Below, in pieces: positions 9,381-17,084 of a DNA stretch of 64,000 nt. Each line of letters starts with the position of its first letter. The stretch's first letter is position 1. A model generated the notes under the pieces. That model did no database searches, was not told the DNA's origin, and saw only the letters and a list, made by a program, of their open reading frames with translations. The stretch is from assembly GCA_050954785.1 (NCBI GenBank), contig JBPBQO010000093.1, positions 79,962 through 143,961 of the forward strand, written 5' to 3'. The translations under genes were made by a program, and so were the position numbers. The stretch comes from Lichenicola sp050954785 (GTDB lineage Bacteria; Pseudomonadota; Alphaproteobacteria; Acetobacterales; Acetobacteraceae).

Positions 9381-10883
9381 ATGCGCATCGAACACGGGCA
9401 GGCCGACACTGCGGGCGTTTCGTCGGACGCGGACGGTCCGGTCGTGGTCTACGGGGACTACACGGCAACGAGAGGCGTCCCGGTCTGGGTGGAAGTGGAT
9501 AGCCGGCTCGACCCAAGCGGCGGCTTCTTTCCGGTCGATGCCACGCTCGACATCCGGGCCACCAAACAACAGGCGCGCATCGACGACTATGCGCTCGGAA
9601 AAGTGAAGATACTCGGAGGCGTTGGTGGAACCATCGACGTACAGGTGCCGGATACCCGCGACAGCACGTCCATCGACATAGAAGATGGTGGCCACACCGC
9701 GTGGGCCATAACTATGGATGGGAATTCGGGCGGGATTTTCACACTCGGCTCCGGTCCTCATGACATCAGCGCGACAGGATTTGCTGCCAGCTTCTCCGGC
9801 AGTTCAGGATACCAAGATCTTAGCGTTGATCTTTATGCCGCAACGGTTCACCTGGGTGGATCGCATAACTTGATTCAGGTAGGTGACCAGAATTCCTATC
9901 TGAACGGCTCCGAATTTCAGAATTTCCTCGAAGTCGTTACGCCTGGCTCTTTCAACACCATCGTCAACCTAGGCGACCCACAGCAATTCGCCAATACGAG
10001 CGGTGCCTCCATAACAAGCGGCGCCTACTCGACGGTTTCAGGCTTCGATGATGCCACCATCAACGTCGGTGCGAAATCGTTCCTGTCCGGCTCATTCACC
10101 AACGTGACCATAACCGCGGGCGCGCAAACGGTCATCGGCGATCTCTACGAGTCCTCCGTCACTTCGGGTGCCAAGTCCACCTTCGGCATTATCTCGGAAA
10201 CCGGGATGACGCTGGAGCGCGACTGTTCCATTCAGAAGCTGGACAACTACTCTTTCGTGGACACCGCCAATGGGCTGACGGTGGGAACATTCGGCGGCGA
10301 TTCCCAGATCAAGGGAGCCGGCATCGTCAGCATCGTCGATGCGGTGCAGGGCAGATACGATGCCGGCACTTCGTCTAACCTCGTTTCCGCGCAGAAGGTC
10401 TTCGCGCAGTTTGGCGATGCGGACCGCAACGCCTCGGCGGCGTTCGCCGCGACGAGCCGCGGGTCCCTGGTCACCGGCGGCCAGGGCACCCAGGTGGCAA
10501 CGAACATCGGCCCATCCGGCATGACCTTCATTTCCGCCGCAAGCAACGCCGGCGGCGTGTTCACGGCCGTGGGCGACGGGGATCACGATACGTTCGTGGC
10601 GCACAGCGCGATGACCATGACCGGCGGGACCGGCGCATCCAACCTCTTCGACATCGTTGCAGGCGTCTCGGCCCGGGACCTCGTCACCGACTTCGCCGCA
10701 GCTGCCGGCAACAGGATCAAGCTGGACGGCTTCAACCTCACAGAAAGCGGCCTGTCCAACATCCTGGCGCACGCCACCGGTTCAACGGCGGGGCTCGTCT
10801 TGCATGTCGATTCCGGCACGACGCTGACCCTGGCCGGCGTCGCGCCAGGGCACATCGGCAACGCCAGTTTCATCCTCGGCTGA
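9381..10883 (+). CDS. Large Gly/Ser/Thr-rich beta-repeat surface protein, probable type I secretion substrate
   Basis: A 500-aa protein with a strong GGAGG site before the ATG at 9381. It has no N-terminal signal peptide and no cysteine-rich part except one Cys near residue 279. The body is low-complexity beta-strand-like sequence (ITSGAYSTVSGFDDATINVGAKS, repeated T/S/G/V alternation), as in right-handed beta-helix adhesins. The C-terminus (DLVTDFAAAAGNRIKLDGFN, then LVLHVDSGTTLTLAGVAP and a hydrophobic FILG end) closely resembles the tail of serralysin/RTX-type type I secretion substrates, though canonical GGxGxD nonapeptides are nearly absent (GGTGASNLFDIVAG is the closest). Probably exported by a type I system encoded elsewhere. 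Adhesin is inference. Confidence 0.65.
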   Translation: MRIEHGQADTAGVSSDADGPVVVYGDYTATRGVPVWVEVDSRLDPSGGFFPVDATLDIRATKQQARIDDYALGKVKILGGVGGTIDVQVPDTRDSTSIDIEDGGHTAWAITMDGNSGGIFTLGSGPHDISATGFAASFSGSSGYQDLSVDLYAATVHLGGSHNLIQVGDQNSYLNGSEFQNFLEVVTPGSFNTIVNLGDPQQFANTSGASITSGAYSTVSGFDDATINVGAKSFLSGSFTNVTITAGAQTVIGDLYESSVTSGAKSTFGIISETGMTLERDCSIQKLDNYSFVDTANGLTVGTFGGDSQIKGAGIVSIVDAVQGRYDAGTSSNLVSAQKVFAQFGDADRNASAAFAATSRGSLVTGGQGTQVATNIGPSGMTFISAASNAGGVFTAVGDGDHDTFVAHSAMTMTGGTGASNLFDIVAGVSARDLVTDFAAAAGNRIKLDGFNLTESGLSNILAHATGSTAGLVLHVDSGTTLTLAGVAPGHIGNASFILG

Positions 10884-11003
10884 CCAGCTGGGACCTTCCC
10901 GTTGGCGCGCGACTGTTGCGCGTCCGGGAACCGGACGCGTGCATAGCCCACGGCGGCTAGCTGTCTGGTTGTGCGACGTCCTTTGCGTTTCGACGCGGTA
11001 AAT

Positions 11004-11162
11004 TCACCCCTTGCTGCCGGCGAACAGGCTGTTCTTGCGCCCCAACGCGATCGGCCGGATCGCCTGCTCAACCGGGTCAGTGTCCGGGTCGATGCGTTCA
11101 TCGTCCAGGATCGAGCCGCAGAGCGGATCGCCTCAACCAGCCAGCTCCGACCCGGCAGCAGT
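11004..11162 (-). pseudogene. IS66-family transposase (TnpC) C-terminal relic
   Basis: On the minus strand the frame ending at the TGA at 11004-11006 reads DERIDPDTDPVEQAIRPIA, then LGRKNSLFAGSKG. This matches the conserved C-terminal block of IS66 TnpC (DxNPVERAIRPIALGRKN.LFAGS). Just upstream, in another frame, LPGRSWLVEAIRSAARSW matches the preceding TnpC block (LP..S.LaeAIrYal.rW). A frameshift and deletion separate the two, so only a decayed fragment remains. Confidence 0.8.
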
Positions 11163-11190
11163 TCACAAAGACGTACCGATGCCGAGGACC

Positions 11191-11309
11191 GGCTAAACCC
11201 GGACAATTCGGTCGATCAATGACCAACTTACCGTCGATCGGCAGAGGCACCGCAGCTGTCAGCCCTGGTTGATCCACCGAACGTCAAGATGCGGCCCTCG
11301 CACGCTTAC
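11191..11309 (-). mobile_element. IS66-type element end (copy 1)
   Basis: This roughly 119-bp segment is closely similar to 61552-61665 in the same orientation. Read on the minus strand it starts GTAAGCGTGCGAG, the usual GTAAGCG start of IS66-family terminal repeats. With the TnpC relic at 11004-11162 it forms a collapsed IS66 element whose left part is lost. I see nothing else between 10884 and 11421. Confidence 0.65.
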
Positions 11310-11421
11310 CCTTGTTATGCCTCCAGCCGGGATCGGGTCGTGTGGCACCCTTCGGCGGTCGTGACCCCCATCATCGCGAGAAGTATCATGCCGCACTGGA
11401 ACCTCGGACTGTCTGCGGATC

Positions 11422-12219
11422 TCAATCCAGTTCAGGATCCTCATCGAGCGTTCCGACCTCGATGACGCCGTCGATGTCGCTGAGCCGGGCGATCAGGTGC
11501 GAGACCGGGCGCTTGCCCTTCACCTGCATCCGCAACGTCACGATGCCCGGCATCCGTGCGGTGGTCTGTTCCAGCGCATCGAATTCGGCCCCCTCGATGT
11601 CTGCGGCGTCGCGCGCCGCCTCTCTGACTTCCAATGGCTGCTCCGGCCGGTCGAGCCTCACCTGGTTGATCGCGAACCTGAGCTCGGTGCAGCGGATCAG
11701 GATGGTGCGCAGCAGGCCGCGCCCGTCCCGATAGGAGATCGCGATCTCGCTGGTGGTCCGATGGTTCTGCTTCAGCCGCCGTACCAGGCTCGGAAAGCCC
11801 AGCATGATGACGAAATGGGCGATCGTCGTCGCGACTGCCAGGATCGGCAGCCCGGCGCCGCAGGCCATGCCGAGCGCTGCCGTGAGCCAGACCGATGCCG
11901 CCGTCGTCAGCCCGCGCACCATGTCGTGCCGCATGAAAATCACGCCGCCGCCGATGAAGCCGATACCGGACACCACCTGCGCCGCGATCCGCGACGGGTC
12001 GAGCACGACCCGGCTCGGCATCAGGACGTTGGTGAAGCCATATTTGGAGATCAGCATGAACAGCGCCGCCGCCACGCCCACCGAGGTGTAGGTGCGCAGG
12101 CCGGCGCTTTTCTGACGGACTTCCCGCTCGAGCCCGACCAGTGCCGACAGCACGAACGCCATGCCCAGCTCGCCGAGCTGTAGCCACCCCTGGCCGGTGA
12201 GGTCGAAAAACCCTGGCAT
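11422..12219 (-). CDS. MgtC/SapB-family membrane protein
   Basis: A 265-aa protein from the ATG at 12219, which has GGAG 5 bp upstream; a GTG at 12225 would add two residues. The N-terminal half has four or five TM helices with the family signatures ALVGLEREVRQKSAGLRTYTSVG and GIGFIGGGVIFM. The C-terminal cytoplasmic part is ACT-like (residues about 160-265; TLRMQVKGKRPVSHLIARL). MgtC relatives modulate P-type ATPases or F-ATPase and support growth in low magnesium or acid; which applies here cannot be read. 62 bp separate it from the divergent amidohydrolase gene. Confidence 0.88.
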   Translation of the reverse strand: MPGFFDLTGQGWLQLGELGMAFVLSALVGLEREVRQKSAGLRTYTSVGVAAALFMLISKYGFTNVLMPSRVVLDPSRIAAQVVSGIGFIGGGVIFMRHDMVRGLTTAASVWLTAALGMACGAGLPILAVATTIAHFVIMLGFPSLVRRLKQNHRTTSEIAISYRDGRGLLRTILIRCTELRFAINQVRLDRPEQPLEVREAARDAADIEGAEFDALEQTTARMPGIVTLRMQVKGKRPVSHLIARLSDIDGVIEVGTLDEDPELD

Positions 12220-12281
12220 AGTCACTCCATCGCGGCATCAGCGCCGTCCGGCCGGCGTCGGCCAGCGACTTGCATAGGCGG

Positions 12282-13781
12282 ATGCAACGGGACAGGACAG
12301 GCACGTTGCATACAAGCATTTCGGCGGTCGCGTTGCGTTGCGCGGCATGGATCGCCCTGGCCGTCTCGATCCTGTTGGCGCTTTATGGCGTCGATGCACG
12401 TGCCGCCGCCTCCTGCAGCATCACGCAAGGCAACGGCGTTCCGCGCAGCCTGCTCATCCGCGCCGTCATCCTGACCCCGGAACGCGCCATCCCCGGCGGC
12501 GAGGTGCTCGTCGACACGACCGGCCGGATCACCTGCGTCGGGCAGTCCTGCACCGCGCAGGCGAACGGCGCCACGATCCTGGACTGTCCCGCCGAAATCC
12601 TGTCCCCCGGCCTGATCAACACCCACGACCATATCGACTACACCGGCATCGCGCCGCGCCCCGATACCGGCGAGCGATACGAACACCGTCATGAATGGCG
12701 CAAGGGCCTCGACGGACACCATGCCCTCGAAGACTTCAAGCCAGATCGCGACCCGCGCGTAATCGCCTGGGGCGAACTCCGTTTTCTGGTTGGCGGCGCG
12801 ACCTCGACGGTCGGCGAAAGAATGGCGCCCGGCCTGCTGCGCAATCTCGATTTCGCAGCCGGACTGGAGGGCCTGCCGGTGCATCCGGCGACCTACCGCA
12901 TCTTCCCGCTCGACGATGCGGCCGGGATCATGCGGGTGCATGACTGCAACTACGGACACCACCCCGCGACGCATGACGAGGTTGCCGCCAGCAGTGCCTT
13001 TCTCGCGCACGTATCGGAAGGCCGCGACGAGGCCGCCCGCAACGAGTTCCGCTGCGAAAGCTCGCGCACCTACGACACCAGCCCGCTCGCCGGCGGGGGA
13101 GGCACCGCCAACGACTGGATCATGCCGCAGGCCACCCTGATCCATGCGGTCGCACTGACGAAGCAGGACCTCGAACTGGTCGCGCAACGACATGCCGGCA
13201 TCGTCTGGTCGCCGCGAAGCAATCTGGCACTGTATGGCAAGACGCTCGACGTCGTGGAGGCGCACCGTCTCGGCATCACGCTGGCACTCGGCTCGGACTG
13301 GCTGCCGTCCGGCTCGATGAACCTGAACCGCGAACTCGCCTGCGCGGTGCATTACAACCGCGCCGTCCTGCACGATGCACTGAGCAATCACGACCTATGG
13401 CGCATGGTCACGATCGACGCCGCCCGCGTGGTGCATGACGATGCAGTAATCGGCAGCATCGCCGTCGGAAAAGTTGCCGACCTGGCCTTGTTCGACGCCT
13501 ACGGCAGCGATCCCTACGCAGCCGTCGTGCAGGCGAGCCCGGCAACCGTCGCACTCGTGCTGCGCGGCGGAACCATCCTGTATGGCAAGCCGGACATCGT
13601 CGATGCGCTACGGCCCGGTTGTGGAACGCTGGACGTCGCCGGCAACGCCAGGCGCGTATGTTCCGAACCAGGCCGACCGGATATCGCCACGTTGCAGGCA
13701 TTCGCTACAGGACGTGCGCTCTATCCTGTCGCCTTCGACGGCACCCCGTTGAACGAGCCGCCCTGCGAGACACGTGGATAA
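12282..13781 (+). CDS. Exported metal-dependent amidohydrolase
   Basis: A 499-aa protein from the ATG at 12282, with a signal peptide (hydrophobic WIALAVSILLALYGVDARA, cleavage near ARA-AAS). Amidohydrolase-superfamily metal ligands are visible: NTHDHIDY near the start of the barrel, the AHVSEG strand, LIHAVAL, and GSDWLPSG as the Asp strand. C-terminal LGSDWLPSGSMNLNRE and DLALFDAYGSDP are typical of the cytosine-deaminase/imidazolonepropionase-like branch. The substrate is unknown; the periplasmic location is unusual for deaminases and fits a hydrolase of cyclic amides or esters. Confidence 0.82.
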   Translation: MQRDRTGTLHTSISAVALRCAAWIALAVSILLALYGVDARAAASCSITQGNGVPRSLLIRAVILTPERAIPGGEVLVDTTGRITCVGQSCTAQANGATILDCPAEILSPGLINTHDHIDYTGIAPRPDTGERYEHRHEWRKGLDGHHALEDFKPDRDPRVIAWGELRFLVGGATSTVGERMAPGLLRNLDFAAGLEGLPVHPATYRIFPLDDAAGIMRVHDCNYGHHPATHDEVAASSAFLAHVSEGRDEAARNEFRCESSRTYDTSPLAGGGGTANDWIMPQATLIHAVALTKQDLELVAQRHAGIVWSPRSNLALYGKTLDVVEAHRLGITLALGSDWLPSGSMNLNRELACAVHYNRAVLHDALSNHDLWRMVTIDAARVVHDDAVIGSIAVGKVADLALFDAYGSDPYAAVVQASPATVALVLRGGTILYGKPDIVDALRPGCGTLDVAGNARRVCSEPGRPDIATLQAFATGRALYPVAFDGTPLNEPPCETRG

Positions 13782-13926
13782 ACCACGCCAACGGTTCTCA
13801 CCGTTTGGTCCCCAACGATCTACGTTGCTGCGTGGATCGCTACTGTAACGATACTGTCATGTTTATCTTGACCGGCACGCGAACCGATGACGCATCTTCG
13901 TCCCGTCAGCCTGACCGGACTTTCTC

Positions 13927-15207
13927 TCAGGCCGCCATCGCCGCAGCCCGCGCGGCGAGCTTCTCTTCCTCGGTCCAGATTTTCCGCTCGCGCTTGATCA
14001 CCGGCTTGATTTCCTTGACCGGCCCACCGCCCAGCACGGGTGCGCGCATGGTCGAGTTCCGCGCCGCTTCCGAATGCCACTGGTGATCGGCCTGGACGGT
14101 CAGCGCGCGACCGATTTCGCGCTCCACATCATGCAGCCAGGCACGCTGCTCGACATCGCAGAGCGTGATGGCGAAGCCGCTGCGCCCTGCGCGGCCGGTG
14201 CGGCCTATGCGGTGGACATAGCTTTCCGGCAGGCTCGGCAGGTCGTGGTTGAAAACATGCGTTACCGTGTCGACGTCGATGCCGCGCGCTGCGATATCGG
14301 TCGCCACCAGGACCTGCACGGTTCCGGCGCGGAAGGCGTCCAGCGCGCGTTCCCGCTGGCCCTGCGACCTGTTGCCGTGCAGGGCCTCGGCAGTGATGCC
14401 CGCCCCGGTGATGAAGGCGCAGACTTCGTTGGCAATGTTCTTCTGCAGCGTGAAGACCACGGCCTGGCCGATCCCCGGCGTTTGCAGCAGCGCCAGCAGC
14501 GCCGCCTTCTTGTTGGCCGCATCGATGAACATGACCGACTGCTCGATCCGGTCGACGGTGGTCGAGGGTGGAGCGATCTCGATCTTCGCCGGATCGCGCA
14601 GGAGGCTCTCGGCCAGCGAAGCGATGGATTTCGGCATCGTCGCCGAGAACAGCAGCGTATGCCGATCCTTCGGCAGCGTCGCGACGATACGCTCGATCGG
14701 CTTGGCAAAGCCCATATCGAGCATCTGATCGGCCTCATCCAGCACCAGCGCCTCGAGCTGCGACAGGTCGCAGAGGCCCTGGTCGATCAGATCCAGCAAC
14801 CGCCCAGGGGCTGCCACGATGATGTCCACTCCGGCCTTGAGCGCATTGACCTGGTGGAACTGACTGACGCCGCCGAAGATCGTTGTCACGCTGAGCTGCA
14901 GATGGCGACCAAAGGTCTCGAAGCCGGCGGCGATCTGAGAGACCAGTTCGCGCGTGGGTGCCAGGACCAGGATTCGGGCACCGCCCTTGGGCGCCGGCCG
15001 GGGAGCCATGGACAGGCGATGCAGCAGCGGCAGCGCGAAGGCGGCGGTCTTGCCTGTGCCGGTCTGGGCCATGCCCAGTACGTCGCGGCCCTCCAGCAGC
15101 ATCGGGATCGATTGCGCCTGAATAGGAGTGGGCTTGGCATACCCTTCCTCGGCCAGTGCGCGAAGCAGGGTCGGCGCCAAGCCGAGATCGGCGAAAGTCA
15201 GGGTCAT
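13927..15207 (-). CDS. DEAD-box ATP-dependent RNA helicase (RhlE-like)
   Basis: A 426-aa cytoplasmic RNA helicase. The start chosen is the ATG at 15207, where the family N-terminus MTLTFADLGLAPTLLRAL begins and a GGAGG lies upstream; the frame is open 45 codons further. Motifs in order: Q motif (PTPIQAQSIP), motif I AQTGTGKT, Ia PTRELVSQI, II VLDEADQMLDMGF, III SATMPKS, then the helicase C domain with VATDIAARGIDVD and HRIGRTGRAGR. The short lysine-rich tail is typical of RhlE-type helicases that act in ribosome assembly and cold adaptation. Confidence 0.93.
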   Translation of the reverse strand: MTLTFADLGLAPTLLRALAEEGYAKPTPIQAQSIPMLLEGRDVLGMAQTGTGKTAAFALPLLHRLSMAPRPAPKGGARILVLAPTRELVSQIAAGFETFGRHLQLSVTTIFGGVSQFHQVNALKAGVDIIVAAPGRLLDLIDQGLCDLSQLEALVLDEADQMLDMGFAKPIERIVATLPKDRHTLLFSATMPKSIASLAESLLRDPAKIEIAPPSTTVDRIEQSVMFIDAANKKAALLALLQTPGIGQAVVFTLQKNIANEVCAFITGAGITAEALHGNRSQGQRERALDAFRAGTVQVLVATDIAARGIDVDTVTHVFNHDLPSLPESYVHRIGRTGRAGRSGFAITLCDVEQRAWLHDVEREIGRALTVQADHQWHSEAARNSTMRAPVLGGGPVKEIKPVIKRERKIWTEEEKLAARAAAMAA

Positions 15208-15459
15208 GGTCAAGCGGCGCCTCCGGCGCTGAGTAAGGTTGCGCCTAATCGGGCTTCGCTGGTTCGGGCACGGACCTTTACGGATAATGCTGCACTGCGT
15301 CAATGCGGAGAGAAGGGGCGGCGGGTGGCTGTTCTCTCCCACCCGCGCCTACCGTCGACGCGGCGCAATCGAGGGCATGTTCGGCCGTATGCAGGGTGAC
15401 GGCAGGTCCGGTCGGAAGCAGTCGGTCTGGGGCCACCCCTATGGCAACTATCGCAATCG

Positions 15460-15518
15460 TCTAGCAATGTCTAACAAAGTCTAGTATATTTTCCTAGACA
15501 TTCCTAGAAAAAGCTAGA
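15460..15518. promoter_or_regulatory. Six-site, helically phased CTAG palindrome upstream of the AAA ATPase
   Basis: Three TCTAR half-sites (TCTAG at 15460, TCTAA at 15470, TCTAG at 15480) are followed by three CTAGA half-sites (15494, 15504, 15514). Within each arm the spacing is exactly 10 bp, and all three pairs share one dyad centred on 15489. The last site ends 23 bp before the ATG at 15542. CTAG is normally rare in bacterial DNA, so five exact copies in 59 bp cannot be composition alone. It looks like a cooperative operator for a multimeric protein. Confidence 0.7.
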
Positions 15519-15541
15519 GCGGGATCGCTCGCCGAGGATCA

Positions 15542-16705
15542 ATGGACCCGTATCGTAACCCGTTCGCGCCTGGTGCGGGGAGTCGTCCTCCGGAACTTGC
15601 AGGTCGAGACGTCATTCTCGACGCGGCCAAGGTTTCTTGTGGAAGAGCCGTGAACGGGAAAAGTGCACGCTCTATTATGCTGCTCGGCCTGCGCGGTACG
15701 GGGAAAACCGTTCTGCTCAACGAAATCGGTCGGAACGCCGAGCAGGCGGGCCTCCTGGTTTCCAGGGTCGAGTCACCGGAAGGGGAGAGCCTTGCTCGCC
15801 TCATTTACCCGGAAATGCGCAAAGTCCTGCGATCGATGTCTGGAGTGGAAGCAGCAAAACAAATAGCCATCCGCGGTCTCAAGGGGCTGCGGGGCTTTGC
15901 CTCGATCTTTAAAATCGAGATGGGCGGTGTGGAAGTCGGTGTAGAGCCGGAGCCAGGCCTGGCCGACACAGGCGATCTTCAGTACGATCTACCAGATATT
16001 TTCATCCTGATCGGGAAGGCTGCTCAGGCTGCAGGACGTGGCTGGCTACTCCTGATCGATGAAGTGCAATATCTGTCCGAAGCCGACCTGTCGGCATTGA
16101 TTGTTGCAATTCACCGAATGTCGCAGGAAAACCTGCCTGTTCTGATGGTCGGCGCAGGTCTTCCGCAAATTGCTCGCTTGGCGGCAGAAGCGAAATCCTA
16201 TGCAGAACGGCTGTTTCAGTTTCCACCCGTGGGAGCCCTGGCCCCGCCCTACGCCGGGCTGGCCATTGAAAAGCCGATCATTGACGAAGCGGCCACCATT
16301 GCGCCGGAAGCATTACGAACCATCGTCGAGCGTACCAAAGGTTATCCATTCTTTCTTCAGGAATGGGCTTCTGTAGTCTGGAACAACGCCGAAGGACCGG
16401 AAATCACCCTTGCCGATGCGGATCACTCCTACGCTGAGACGTTGGCGCTGCTGGACGAAGGGTTTTTCAAGGTGCGGATCGATCGCCTGACGAGGACGGA
16501 AATCCAGTTCGTGAGGGCGATGGCGGCACTCGGCGACGGACCGTATGCGACGGCAGACGTCGCACAAGCGATGAATCGCAGCCAGAAATCCTTAGGACCG
16601 GTACGGGCAACCATCATTACAAAGGGCATGATATACAGCAGCAATCACGGATATCTGGATTTTAGTGTGCCGCTTTTTGCCGAGTTCATGCGGCGCCAAG
16701 CCTGA
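15542..16705 (+). CDS. AAA+ ATPase with C-terminal winged helix (ORC/Cdc6-like fold)
   Basis: A 387-aa cytoplasmic protein with GAGG 5 bp before the ATG. Walker A is LLGLRGTGKT (residues about 47-56); Walker B is LLLIDEVQYL (about 169-178); sensor-like VLMVGAGLPQI and an arginine-containing lid follow. Residues about 315-387 form a winged helix: RTEIQFVRAMAALGDGPYAT, ADVAQAMNRSQKSLGPVRAT, then a beta-wing ending in FSVPLFAEFMRRQ. This architecture recurs in bacterial ATP-binding proteins of unknown role, often near mobile or defence genes. Codon use is less GC-biased than its neighbours, suggesting transfer. The wHTH makes it a candidate to bind the CTAG palindrome directly upstream (inference). 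Confidence 0.82.
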   Translation: MDPYRNPFAPGAGSRPPELAGRDVILDAAKVSCGRAVNGKSARSIMLLGLRGTGKTVLLNEIGRNAEQAGLLVSRVESPEGESLARLIYPEMRKVLRSMSGVEAAKQIAIRGLKGLRGFASIFKIEMGGVEVGVEPEPGLADTGDLQYDLPDIFILIGKAAQAAGRGWLLLIDEVQYLSEADLSALIVAIHRMSQENLPVLMVGAGLPQIARLAAEAKSYAERLFQFPPVGALAPPYAGLAIEKPIIDEAATIAPEALRTIVERTKGYPFFLQEWASVVWNNAEGPEITLADADHSYAETLALLDEGFFKVRIDRLTRTEIQFVRAMAALGDGPYATADVAQAMNRSQKSLGPVRATIITKGMIYSSNHGYLDFSVPLFAEFMRRQA

Positions 16706-16980
16706 GGCCGGACCGTTCGCAGGCCGCCTCCGGTGTCGGGATCTTATCGATGCTATATCGGTTCCAAGCAGCCTCCATATCATCATAAACGACCAAGCCC
16801 TTCTCATGTTCCTCGCCCTTCACGCCATACTGCGTGCTCTACGCCGTGTTGTTGGCGATGTAGCCAACATAGCGGGCGACTTCCGCAGACGTCATTTACA
16901 ACAGCGCGTCTGCGTGTTCTGCAAGCAGACGATAGCAGTAGGTGTGGCTCGAAGTCTGAACGTGCACGGTTCGCGGTCGA
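16687..16980 (-). pseudogene. UvrD-like SF1 helicase C-terminal relic
   Basis: One minus-strand frame reads SHTYCYRLLAEHADALL, stop, MTSAEVARYVGYIANNTA, stop, STQYGVKGEEHEKGLVVYDD and EAAWNRYS, ending at the TGA at 16687-16689. The segment T.yGVKGeEhe.vLVvyDD.eA.WN.yS resembles motif V and its surroundings in UvrD-type helicases, including those that partner OLD-family nucleases, as I remember them. Two in-frame stops and a missing 5' end make this a decayed fragment. Its 3' end overlaps the AAA ATPase gene end. The rest of 16981-17084 shows nothing. Confidence 0.5.
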
Positions 16981-17084
16981 GCTTCCGAAATCGGACCTTC
17001 CGTTTCCAGCCAGATTCGGCCGGTCCGGACGACACCGCGAGTGTCCACTGGTCGAGAGTGGCTATACCGTATGGCTATAAAGCG

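Noticed and set aside
9381..10883. Classical RTX toxin or autotransporter
   Set aside because: Almost no GGxGxD repeats, no autotransporter barrel and no signal peptide; only the C-terminal tail resembles type I substrates.
14074..15399. A 441-codon plus-strand frame opposite the DEAD-box helicase
   Set aside because: Antisense to a gene with all helicase motifs; the composition is typical of a shadow frame.
15460..15518. CRISPR-like or iteron origin array
   Set aside because: The units are 5 bp in two opposed sets of three with one dyad; there are no spacers of CRISPR size and no replication initiator of a known plasmid type.
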